From Vallitalea maricola (lineage in GTDB: Bacteria > Bacillota > Clostridia > Lachnospirales > Vallitaleaceae): a stretch of DNA of 64,000 nucleotides. The translations under genes were made by a program, and so were the position numbers. Below, in pieces: positions 28,295 to 35,620 of this stretch. Numbering within the stretch: position 1 is the stretch's first letter; each line of letters begins with the position of its first letter. The stretch covers positions 1 to 64,000 of the forward strand of contig NZ_BTPU01000013.1 in assembly GCF_036985595.1 (NCBI RefSeq). The letters run 5' to 3'. A model generated the notes under the pieces. It made no database searches. It saw nothing but the letters and a program-made list of their open reading frames with translations, and had not been told where the DNA came from.

Positions 28295-28364
28295 AATCTT
28301 TTCCTCCTTAATTATAATAATTAAAAGTAATCTATATAAATTTTAATAGATTCATGGTTATTTT

Positions 28365-29255
28365 TTATCCTTTTACTGCACCTATCATTACACCTTTGTT
28401 GAAATACTTTTGAACGAATGGATATACGCACATGATTGGAAGGGTGGATACTACAATTACTGAATATCTCATCAAATTGGCTCTTCTTAGTGCAATCTGT
28501 GCTGCTTCACCACTACCAAGTGCAGTCTGCATATTATTAGTTATCAAAATATTTCTTAATATTAATTGTAGTGGATGTAGGCTGCTGCTCTTCAAATATA
28601 TCAAAGCATTGAAGTAGGAATTCCACTGTCCAACAGCTATCCAAAGTCCTAAAACTGATATTATAGCTTTTGATAAAGGTACTACAATCTGAACGAAATA
28701 TCTTACGTTACCACATCCATCAATTCTAGCCTGATCCCATAAACTGCTAGGGATGGAATTTTGAAAAAATGTTCTGGCTACGATTATATTAAAAGCTGAT
28801 ACTGAAAAAGGAAGTACCATTACTAAGAAATTATCATACAATCCAAATCTTTTTACTGTTAAGAATGTTGGTATCAAACCTCCATTAAAAAACATGGTGA
28901 ATACAAATAACAGCATAAAAAATTTTCGACCCACAAAATCTTTTCTTGATAATGTATAGGCAGCAGTGATATTAACAAAAATACCAATTGCAGTTCCTGC
29001 TACTGTATACAGAATTGTATTTTTATATCCTATCCATATTTCTTTGTGTTTCAAGAGTTCTGTATAACCTTCTAATGTAAATCCTTTCGGCCATAACCAT
29101 ACATTTCCGCTGGCTACTGCTGCAGGTTCACTAAAAGATGCAGTAACAACAAAATAAATAGGATAAAGGATGATAATTAATAAAATAGCTGATATGGAAT
29201 ATAATATAATGTCAAACTTGGTAACTTTCTTTTTTTTCTTTAGACTACTCATCAT
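28365..29255 (-). CDS. Carbohydrate ABC transporter permease (YtcP/LplC-like)
   Basis: A 296-residue MalG-class permease with about six membrane spans. It has the EAA-like loop FFQNSIPSSLWDQARIDGCGNVRYFVQIVVPLSKAI (about residues 166-202) and the C-terminal YPFVQKYFNKGVMIGAVKG that is characteristic of YtcP/LplC proteins. It pairs with the second permease 12 bases upstream. No ATPase gene is present in the operon; such importers normally borrow a shared MsmX-type ATPase coded elsewhere. Confidence 0.9.
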   Translation of the reverse strand: MMSSLKKKKKVTKFDIILYSISAILLIIILYPIYFVVTASFSEPAAVASGNVWLWPKGFTLEGYTELLKHKEIWIGYKNTILYTVAGTAIGIFVNITAAYTLSRKDFVGRKFFMLLFVFTMFFNGGLIPTFLTVKRFGLYDNFLVMVLPFSVSAFNIIVARTFFQNSIPSSLWDQARIDGCGNVRYFVQIVVPLSKAIISVLGLWIAVGQWNSYFNALIYLKSSSLHPLQLILRNILITNNMQTALGSGEAAQIALRRANLMRYSVIVVSTLPIMCVYPFVQKYFNKGVMIGAVKG

Positions 29256-29267
29256 TATTCCTCCCCT

Positions 29268-30200
29268 CTACCATAAACTGTTTTCTGATACTTTTCTGCT
29301 GAACTTGTTAACAGATATTAAAAGTATAAAATTAATTATTGTACTAAATAAGTTAACCGCCGAGGAGTAACTGTATTGAGCACTTATCATACCCACTTTG
29401 TAAACATATGTAGAAATTACTTCGCTATTTAATAAATTAAGGTCATTTTGCATAAGGTATACTTTTTCAAAACCAAGAGCCATAAGTCCACCACATCTAA
29501 GTATTAATAATGTCATAGCTGTAGGTATTAACATTGGAATATCTACATACAATATTTTTTGGAACTGACTGGCACCATCAATACTAGCTGCTTCATACAG
29601 ATTAGGGTCAACAGATGATAGCGCAGCTATGTAAATAATCGAATCCCATCCAACATGCTGCCATACATCCGACCATACATACAAATGTTTAAAAGCTGAA
29701 GGACTACCCAATAAGTTTGGTGCTTCGGCTCCGAACAATCCGAATATCTGTCCAATTAATCCAGCTCCAGGTGAAAAAATTAAATTAAGTATTCCAACTA
29801 TTACCACTGTAGAAATAAAGTGTGGCATATATGAAATAGTTTGAAATGCCTTTTTGTATTTGTTAGTCCTCATTTGATTAATTGCTAATGCAAAGATTAT
29901 TGGAATAGGAAAGCTGACCAATAAGCTGTAACCTGTTATAATCAAAGTGTTTTTTATTGTATTAACAAACTGATAAGAATTGAAATACTTAATAAAATAT
30001 TTGTACCAGGGATCAGCCCATGGACTACCCATAATACCAAGAGAACCTTTGTAGTCCTTAAATGAAATTAGTACCCCGTACATTGGTATGTAACTAAAGC
30101 AAATTAACAATATTAAAGACGGTAATAATATTAAATAGAGACCCCGATTTCGAAATATTCTTTTCCATAAGTGATTTGACTTAAATAATTTTTGATACAT
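29268..30200 (-). CDS. Carbohydrate ABC transporter permease (YtrP/LplB-like)
   Basis: A 310-residue MalF-class permease and the first gene of the operon. It has the LplB-type start LYLILLPSLILLICFSYIPMYGVLISFKDYKG, about six membrane spans, and the cytoplasmic EAA loop AALSSVDPNLYEAASIDGASQFQKILYVDIP. It would form the heteromeric channel with the gene downstream and serve the binding lipoprotein at 26648. GGAAGG precedes the ATG. Confidence 0.9.
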   Translation of the reverse strand: MYQKLFKSNHLWKRIFRNRGLYLILLPSLILLICFSYIPMYGVLISFKDYKGSLGIMGSPWADPWYKYFIKYFNSYQFVNTIKNTLIITGYSLLVSFPIPIIFALAINQMRTNKYKKAFQTISYMPHFISTVVIVGILNLIFSPGAGLIGQIFGLFGAEAPNLLGSPSAFKHLYVWSDVWQHVGWDSIIYIAALSSVDPNLYEAASIDGASQFQKILYVDIPMLIPTAMTLLILRCGGLMALGFEKVYLMQNDLNLLNSEVISTYVYKVGMISAQYSYSSAVNLFSTIINFILLISVNKFSRKVSENSLW

Positions 30201-30335
30201 TTTCCATCATGCCTTCCTTTTTTAATGTACATATCTCAATTATTGCAATAATAAATATATCATTTTCTTTCACCTTTGATATTTTTGTATATTTTTAATG
30301 TAAAACATGATATATTCGTTGACGTTATTGTTAGT

Positions 30336-30345
30336 TTAACGTTAA
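30336..30345. promoter_or_regulatory. Possible operator of the GH31 operon
   Basis: The 10-base palindrome TTAACGTTAA lies about 140 bases before the first permease gene. LacI- and ROK-type regulators bind comparable CG-centred palindromes. Weak evidence from symmetry and position only. Confidence 0.25.
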
Positions 30346-30406
30346 TCTATTTATGTATGTATGGTAACATTTTTATACTTTCATGTCAAGAATTAATTAC
30401 AATAAA

Positions 30407-30444
30407 AAAATGTATTGATTAGATAATTCTAAACAATACATTTT
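30407..30444 (-). terminator. Terminator after the zinc-ribbon gene
   Basis: Arms AAAATGTATTG/CAATACATTTT (11 bp) around a 16-base loop; on the minus strand the stem runs into TTTTTTT. It lies about 100 bases after the zinc-ribbon stop. Confidence 0.7.
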
Positions 30445-30548
30445 ATATAAGTTTTATATTATGATATTAATCCGTTATAACAAACTACTTAAACCAGCAA
30501 CGGTGAAATCTATAAAGCATTATTTCATTCCTAAAATAACTTTTTTAA

Positions 30549-30818
30549 CTAAATATTGTTCCATCTTTTTAGTGTTGGGAAAAATTCTTTCATTATTTTT
30601 CTTGCTTCTTCTTGGCTCATATTTTTATTAGCTCCAACCATATGAGGAACACAAGATTCTATCATTTGTTCCATAGTACAATCCTCTGTAAATTCACCAT
30701 TTGCAAAACAATATTTACAGTAATCTTCACTTTTACTTCCATCAAAATTAGTACCGTACATCTCATTAGATTCTCCCATAGGCATTCCACAACTTTGACA
30801 ATAACGAATATCGTTCAT
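30549..30818 (-). CDS. Small zinc-ribbon domain protein
   Basis: An 89-residue protein with two CxxC pairs (CQSCGMPM and DYCKYC) about 26 residues apart, forming a putative zinc ribbon of the Zn_ribbon_2 type. The rest (FTEDCTMEQMIESCVPHMV, SQEEARKIMKEFFPTLKRW) is helical and common in this family. The molecular role is not established. The ATG at 30818 is chosen because GGGAAG precedes it at a suitable distance; another in-frame ATG is at 30824. A palindrome shared with the neighbouring WYL regulator lies just upstream, so that regulator may control it. Confidence 0.82.
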   Translation of the reverse strand: MNDIRYCQSCGMPMGESNEMYGTNFDGSKSEDYCKYCFANGEFTEDCTMEQMIESCVPHMVGANKNMSQEEARKIMKEFFPTLKRWNNI

Positions 30819-30874
30819 ATACATCTTCCCTTCATTTTATTTTTTATTACTGTTATATATTATCAAATATAATT

Positions 30875-30890
30875 TGACATCAGCATGTCA
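30875..30890. promoter_or_regulatory. Putative WYL-regulator operator before the zinc-ribbon gene
   Basis: Perfect dyad TGACAT-CAGC-ATGTCA. The pattern TGACA-N6-TGTC recurs at 31846-31860 in front of the WYL regulator gene itself, suggesting one regulator acts at both places. Confidence 0.45.
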
Positions 30891-30902
30891 TATTACAAAA
30901 AC

Positions 30903-31808
30903 TTATCGATAATTCTTTAGAATATTTTCCAATCTCTTTTTGATTGTGTCATTAAGATAACTTGGCTCTATAATTTTTATATATGGACCAAATGAAATTA
31001 TATAATTGTATAACCACTCATCTTCCAAAGCTGTAAAAGTAATTTCAAAACTACCATCCTCTTTTCGTATAATATCCTTAGCATCAAATTCATTATAAGC
31101 TCTATATTTTATCTCAGGTGTCAAAAGGATTTTTAAAGTAATCAATGGAGCTGTGTTGTGATATGATAATTTAAAATCATCTAATTTATATTTATCTCTA
31201 TCAAACCCGTTATTGGTTATTTCAAGATTTTTCATTCTATAGATCTTGAACATTCTATAATCTTTTCTCATTAGGCAATACCCTAACAAGTACCAATCTT
31301 TCTGCTTAAAAATCAGTTTCAGAGGGTTAACAACTCTTGTCGTTTTATCACCATATAGATTATAATAATTAAAGCTTATACTCCTGCAAAGAGTTAAAGC
31401 ATCTTTTAGGTCTTCAAATTTCTTTTTTTCCAACTCTGAACTTCCCCAATAAGAGAAATCTACTTCAATCCAGTTTTCATTACTTTTGTTAAATAATGAC
31501 TTCAGTTTTAAAATGGCATCATCAACATTTTCATATTCTGTAGCTTTTAATAATTCCAAGCCTATAAGAACTTTATTTTGTTCTTCATTTGATAAAACTG
31601 ATTTATTTATAATAAAATTCTCAAGGAGACTTATACCTCCACCCTTACCTTTATTTGTATATATGGGTATTCCTGCCATAGACAAAGTTTCTACATCTCT
31701 GTATATTGTTCTTGTGGATACCTCTAGCTTATTAGATAATTCTTTTGCTGTTACTTGTTTTTTATCTAAAAGCAAATATACTATCTGAAATAATCTATCA
31801 ATCTGCAA
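30903..31808 (-). CDS. WYL-domain transcriptional regulator (YafY/DeoR-like HTH)
   Basis: A 301-residue regulator. The N-terminal HTH_11 winged helix (VTAKELSNKLEVSTRTIYRDVETLSMAGIPIYTNKGKGGGISL) is followed by a WYL ligand-sensing domain (DWYLLGYCLMRKDYRMFKIYRM) and a C-terminal extension. The start is placed at the TTG at 31808, eight bases after GGTGG; an in-frame GTG lies at 31820. The zinc-ribbon gene follows in the same direction and the dehydrogenase gene is divergent, so either may be its target. Confidence 0.87.
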   Translation of the reverse strand: MQIDRLFQIVYLLLDKKQVTAKELSNKLEVSTRTIYRDVETLSMAGIPIYTNKGKGGGISLLENFIINKSVLSNEEQNKVLIGLELLKATEYENVDDAILKLKSLFNKSNENWIEVDFSYWGSSELEKKKFEDLKDALTLCRSISFNYYNLYGDKTTRVVNPLKLIFKQKDWYLLGYCLMRKDYRMFKIYRMKNLEITNNGFDRDKYKLDDFKLSYHNTAPLITLKILLTPEIKYRAYNEFDAKDIIRKEDGSFEITFTALEDEWLYNYIISFGPYIKIIEPSYLNDTIKKRLENILKNYR

Positions 31809-31845
31809 TAATATCACCACCTATTAATATTATAACAGATAAATA

Positions 31846-31860
31846 TGACATCTATTTGTC
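31846..31860. promoter_or_regulatory. Second TGACA-N6-TGTC site, before the WYL gene
   Basis: TGACA-TCTATT-TGTC lies 38 bases upstream of the WYL start and resembles the site at 30875. A related inverted form TTGTCA-TCT-TGACAA (31886-31900) overlaps the -35 box of the divergent promoter. Autoregulation is likely but inferred. Confidence 0.4.
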
Positions 31861-31893
31861 TTATTTTCTAATATATTTACTTATATTGTCATC

Positions 31894-31922
31894 TTGACAA
31901 GTAAAATAATCAATGCTATGAT
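31894..31922 (+). promoter_or_regulatory. Sigma-A promoter of the dehydrogenase-TetR pair
   Basis: TTGACA (31894-31899) and TATGAT (31917-31922) with a 17-base spacer. The predicted start is near 31929, immediately before the TGAACGTTCA palindrome. Confidence 0.75.
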
Positions 31923-31930
31923 TAACTAAA

Positions 31931-31940
31931 TGAACGTTCA
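31931..31940. promoter_or_regulatory. Putative TetR operator TGAACGTTCA
   Basis: A perfect 10-base palindrome at the predicted transcription start. TetR-family repressors often bind TGAAC-GTTCA type sites, and a TetR gene follows the dehydrogenase. A repressor bound here would block the promoter. Confidence 0.55.
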
Positions 31941-31998
31941 GCTAGTTGCTTATAGATGACTAGTACTTACTTATATATTACATAAAGGAGTGTTTACT

Positions 31999-33039
31999 AT
32001 TAAAGCATTATACTTTCCAGAAATAAATAAAGTTGAATTAAGAAATGTTGAAAAACCTGTATTAAAAACCTCTACTGATGTTATCGTAAAAGTTACAACC
32101 ACAACAATATGTGGTAGTGATATTCATATCCTAAAAGGTGCCATTCCTACAAAACCTGGATTTGTACTAGGTCATGAATATGTAGGGATAATTGAATCCG
32201 TTGGAAAAGATGTGAAGAATTTCAAAGCTGGTGACAGAGTTATCGGTCCTCCTGCTCCTTACTGTGGTCAATGCCAACCATGTAAAAATGGATACGTATC
32301 TCATTGTGCTAATGGTGGTATTCATGGTGCAGGAGCAACTAGAGGAGATATACCTGGTGTTCATGCTGAATATACACGTGTTCCTCATGGGGATTCCTGT
32401 TTGTTGAAAGTACCTGATAATCTTACTGATGAACAGGTTATCTTTGTATCTGATATCGCTTCTACTGGTTATACAGGTGTTGAGCATTCTGGTTTAAAAG
32501 AAGGTGAAACCATTGTTATATTTGGTTGTGGACCTGTTGGTATGGCAACAATCCTAACAGCCAAACTTCATAACCCAGATAAAATAATAGTAGTTGAAAA
32601 ATCCGAGACAAGATTGAAAAAAGCATTAAAAATTGGGGCTACTCATGCCATCAGTACAGATGAGGATGTATTAAAAAATATAGCTGAGTACACTAACAAC
32701 AAAGGGGCTGACGTTGTTATTGATGCGGCAGGATTAGATATTACAATCAATCAAGGAATTGATTGTCTTGGTATTGGTGGCAGAATGTTCCTTGTAGGTA
32801 TTCCAAAGAAACCTATCAATATTCAATCAAATAATTTTTATAAAAATATCACTTTCAGTATGGGGTTAGGTGACCTAAAGAATATAAGCGGGTTTCTTAA
32901 TCAAGTAAACGAGGGTAATCTTGATTTGACATCTTTAATAAGTCATACAATGCCTTTGGATGATATTGAAAGCGCTATTAATCTAGTTCAAAACAAACCT
33001 GACGAAGTGGTTAAGGTTATTATAAAACCACAGCAATAA
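31999..33039 (+). CDS. Zinc-dependent alcohol dehydrogenase, probably starting at ATT
   Basis: A 346-residue medium-chain dehydrogenase (counted from the ATT). Catalytic zinc ligands are C38 (ICGSDIH) and H59-E60 (GHEYVG); structural cysteines are C89, C92, C95 and C103; the Rossmann loop is VIFGCGPVG. The substrate is an unknown alcohol, perhaps a short secondary alcohol or aldehyde. The start is unusual: AAAGGAG (31984-31990) is 8 bases from ATT at 31999, and translation from there gives MKALYFPE, the family's normal N-terminus. The only canonical alternative, GTG at 31990, overlaps the ribosome site. The TetR gene follows after a terminator. Confidence 0.85.
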   Translation: MKALYFPEINKVELRNVEKPVLKTSTDVIVKVTTTTICGSDIHILKGAIPTKPGFVLGHEYVGIIESVGKDVKNFKAGDRVIGPPAPYCGQCQPCKNGYVSHCANGGIHGAGATRGDIPGVHAEYTRVPHGDSCLLKVPDNLTDEQVIFVSDIASTGYTGVEHSGLKEGETIVIFGCGPVGMATILTAKLHNPDKIIVVEKSETRLKKALKIGATHAISTDEDVLKNIAEYTNNKGADVVIDAAGLDITINQGIDCLGIGGRMFLVGIPKKPINIQSNNFYKNITFSMGLGDLKNISGFLNQVNEGNLDLTSLISHTMPLDDIESAINLVQNKPDEVVKVIIKPQQ

Positions 33040-33092
33040 AAAGCACTGTTTTATTCTATAGCGATATGTTATAATTACATAGTAATATTCCC

Positions 33093-33128
33093 AAAAAAGA
33101 CTTGATATATTTATTATAGTCTTTTTTT
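33093..33128 (+). terminator. Terminator between dehydrogenase and TetR genes
   Basis: AAAAAAGACT pairs with AGTCTTTTTT, followed by TTG; a typical short hairpin ending in a T-run, about 55 bases after the dehydrogenase stop. Some read-through into tetR is likely because no separate promoter is obvious. Confidence 0.6.
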
Positions 33129-33171
33129 GTAATTGTTAATATAACAAATCATTCGATGAAGGAGTCATATT

Positions 33172-33786
33172 ATGGATAATATAAAAAAAAGAGATGCTGA
33201 GTTGTCCAGAAAAAAAATACTAGATGCCGCTGAAACACTTTTTGCTCAAAAAGGTTATCATCTAACAACTTTGACAGAGATTGCAGAATTAAGTGGTTTA
33301 TCACGGACTACCCCCTCTTACTTCTTTGGTAATAAAGAGATGCTGTATAAAAAAGTTATTGAACATCTCATAGAAGATGAAAAAAACTATGTTGATAAAT
33401 TAGTAATTGAAGATAAAGTAACCGTTGAAGCATTAAAAACTATTCTGGCACGTCACATTGATTATACTTTTAAACATCCTAATCTAACTAAAATCTTAGT
33501 TACTGAATCATTAAATAAAAACAGACAGGAATGGATACTTAGCTTCTTCCCTGACATGATTTCCTGGAGCCATAAATACTTGTCGGATGCAAAAGAAATG
33601 GGAATAATCCGACAAGACATAGATATAAATACTTTATGGTTGAATGCAATGGCAATGGCATGGTTACCTATCATAACTCAAGATACTTTTCTAAAATTAA
33701 TGGATAAAGATTTTACTAGACAAGAATTCATTGACAACCATAAAAAACAAGTTGAAACACTTATTTTTGAATCAATACTAGCATAA
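33172..33786 (+). CDS. TetR/AcrR-family transcriptional regulator
   Basis: A 204-residue regulator with an N-terminal TetR helix-turn-helix (AAETLFAQKGYHLTTLTEIAELSGLSRTTPSYFFGNKEMLYKKV) and a helical ligand domain. The recognition helix TPSYFFGNKE resembles the subgroup that reads TGAACGTTCA-like sites. It follows the dehydrogenase gene on the same strand, so it probably represses that gene in response to its substrate. GAAGGAG precedes the ATG. Confidence 0.87.
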   Translation: MDNIKKRDAELSRKKILDAAETLFAQKGYHLTTLTEIAELSGLSRTTPSYFFGNKEMLYKKVIEHLIEDEKNYVDKLVIEDKVTVEALKTILARHIDYTFKHPNLTKILVTESLNKNRQEWILSFFPDMISWSHKYLSDAKEMGIIRQDIDINTLWLNAMAMAWLPIITQDTFLKLMDKDFTRQEFIDNHKKQVETLIFESILA

Positions 33787-33816
33787 TAAATTTATTAGAA
33801 TAAATAATAACATGAT

Positions 33817-33855
33817 AAAGCTGTTGATTGGAACTTACCATTAACAGCCTTTTTT
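33817..33855 (+). terminator. Terminator after the TetR gene
   Basis: AAAGCTGTTGATTGG pairs imperfectly with CCATTAACAGCCTTTTTT, ending in six T. It stands about 30 bases after the tetR stop. Confidence 0.6.
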
Positions 33856-34069
33856 ATTGCAATACTCTTAAGAAAATTTTCATTACGATAATATTTATTA
33901 TTTATGTTAAATGCTACATATTTCTCACTTTAATTAATTTTGAAAACCAGTTATTATATCTAATTATATTAAATAATTATTGCTTTATACTAATTTTTAT
34001 TAACTATATATATTGTAATGTTATTTAATCAACATAATTCCTCAAAATAAAAAACAAATAGACAATTTA

Positions 34070-34098
34070 TTGACAAATATTTATTAATGATATAAAAT
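34070..34098 (+). promoter_or_regulatory. Sigma-A promoter of the SLH-protein gene
   Basis: TTGACA (34070-34075), 17-base spacer, TAAAAT (34093-34098). The transcript would begin near 34105, inside or just at the 5' stem-loop. Confidence 0.65.
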
Positions 34099-34100
34099 TT

Positions 34101-34131
34101 TATATGCTATCAGTTTTTTAAATAGCATATA
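34101..34131 (+). promoter_or_regulatory. 5'-terminal stem-loop of the SLH message
   Basis: TATATGCTAT and ATAGCATATA form a 10-bp stem with an 11-base loop at the very start of the predicted mRNA, just before AGGAGG. Such 5' stems protect abundant surface-protein messages from decay; here that is inference. Confidence 0.45.
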
Positions 34132-34154
34132 AAAATAATAGGAGGAATTCACAA

Positions 34155-35477
34155 ATGAAAAGAATTGTTACATTATTATTAGCTTTTACACTTGTTTTTA
34201 GTACTTGTACACTATCTTATGCTGCTGAAAACGAAACAACAGATTCAAAAGCAGAAACAGCTACAATAGTATTCAACAAAATAATTCTTAAAGACGATAA
34301 TGGTAATGAAAGATTATTAAAGCTTACAATTAAAGGTGTTGTAGGTGTTCAGTTAGATGATTGCAGAGTTTACTATGAAGACTATCAACATAGTTACCTT
34401 GATACTTATTATGGAGATGAAACATATTTTACATATGATGAAGATAAGCAAGAAGAAATATGGAACGGTAAAGGAGAGCTAATAAAAAACGGAATAGATA
34501 TAATACCTGTAATTCAAGGTGCTGAAGTTTTATTAGAAGTAATTGATGGTAAAGATGACTTAGATTTCTATCCTGGCTATTTTTGCTTTATTAATGATGA
34601 AAAAACTGTTATTAGTCAAGGAATGGGACAAGGTGGTTTCTTAGGTACAGGAACTGCACTTGTATTTGATAAATTATCTGTTGGTACATTCGATGAGTTT
34701 CCAATATATCTAAATAATAAACCAGTAGGTATTATGGTTGTTGACCCTAAAACTTATCCTCAACCTACTAAAGAAAAAATTGAAGCAGTGAAAACAGAAT
34801 TAGGAATAACAGATTCATCAGTAATAAAAGAAGATACAACTAAAGAGGAAGAAAATGTTAAAGAAGAAGAACCTAAGAAAGATACTGAAGCAGTTCCTGG
34901 ATTAAATAATTTTGAACAAGTAAACGAATACACACCAGATACTTTCAATGATGTTGAAGATGGTATTTGGTATGCAGATTCAGTGAGAAACTGCTATGAA
35001 TTAGGAATAATGAATGGTAAAGGAGACAACCAATTCGCACCAAAAGGTTCTATCAGTGTAGCAGAAGCTATAGCAATGGCAAGTAGAACAAATAAAATCT
35101 ATGCAGGTCTAGGTAGTGAAATTGAAAAAACTGGTGATACTTGGTATGATGGATTCGTTAAATATGCAGTAGAAAACAATATTATAAAAGAAGATCAATT
35201 TGATGATTATACTAGAAAAATTACAAAAGCTGAATTATCATATTTATTTGCTAAATCAGTGCCAGAAGAAGAATTTACAGCAATACAGCTTTACCTACTT
35301 CCTGACGTTGATGATGATACAGATTATTCTTCTGAGATTTACTTATTATTCAATGCCGGAGTTGTTACTGGTAGTGATGAAAATGCAACATTCCATCCAA
35401 CTAATAATATTACAAGAGCTGAAGCTTCTGCTATAATCAACAGAGTTATTAATCCTGATAGTAGAAAAGCACTTTAA
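34155..35477 (+). CDS. Secreted SLH-domain surface protein
   Basis: A 440-residue exported protein. The signal peptide (about 1-27) ends at SYAAEN. Residues 30-205 form a domain I do not recognise (IVFNKIILKDDNGNERLLKLTIKG...). A Glu/Lys/Thr-rich linker (about 215-250) follows. The last ~175 residues carry three S-layer homology repeats (FNDVEDGIWYADSVRNCYELG, TWYDGFVKYAVENNI, LPDVDDDTDYSSEIYLLFNAGV with the ITRAE motif), which bind secondary cell-wall polymer. The protein is thus held on the cell surface. It is monocistronic with its own strong promoter and terminator. AGGAGG precedes the ATG. Confidence 0.88.
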   Translation: MKRIVTLLLAFTLVFSTCTLSYAAENETTDSKAETATIVFNKIILKDDNGNERLLKLTIKGVVGVQLDDCRVYYEDYQHSYLDTYYGDETYFTYDEDKQEEIWNGKGELIKNGIDIIPVIQGAEVLLEVIDGKDDLDFYPGYFCFINDEKTVISQGMGQGGFLGTGTALVFDKLSVGTFDEFPIYLNNKPVGIMVVDPKTYPQPTKEKIEAVKTELGITDSSVIKEDTTKEEENVKEEEPKKDTEAVPGLNNFEQVNEYTPDTFNDVEDGIWYADSVRNCYELGIMNGKGDNQFAPKGSISVAEAIAMASRTNKIYAGLGSEIEKTGDTWYDGFVKYAVENNIIKEDQFDDYTRKITKAELSYLFAKSVPEEEFTAIQLYLLPDVDDDTDYSSEIYLLFNAGVVTGSDENATFHPTNNITRAEASAIINRVINPDSRKAL

Positions 35478-35497
35478 TAGTTTATACTATAATATGT

Positions 35498-35535
35498 TAA
35501 GAGGCTGCAACACTTTATATGTTTGCAGCCTCTTA
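35498..35535. terminator. Bidirectional terminator between the SLH gene and mtnK-like gene
   Basis: Perfect 13-bp stem TAAGAGGCTGCAA/TTGCAGCCTCTTA with a 12-base loop between two convergent genes. T-richness on both sides is moderate; it probably serves both transcripts. Confidence 0.7.
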
Positions 35536-35620
35536 ATCTATTTCGTCAATTATATCAATGCCCTCAAATACACTTATAATGTTTAACAGTCTATATTATA
35601 GTAATAATTTAATATCTATA

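Larger units (their letters stand above)
30201..30548. other. Control region of the GH31 operon and terminator of the zinc-ribbon gene
   Basis: Holds the terminator at 30407-30444. A palindrome TTAACGTTAA at 30336-30345, with further ACGTTA/AACGTC copies nearby, could be an operator for the importer operon, since no regulator gene lies beside it. Clear promoter boxes were not found. Confidence 0.4.
33787..34154. other. Intergenic region before the SLH gene
   Basis: Contains the TetR terminator and the promoter and 5' hairpin of the SLH gene (listed separately). The middle, 33860-34060, is almost pure A/T and holds no credible gene. Confidence 0.5.

Noticed and set aside
33828..34028. 66-residue plus-strand frame between tetR and the SLH gene
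   Set aside because: It starts in a terminator stem, is made of AT-rich sequence, and shows no ribosome site.
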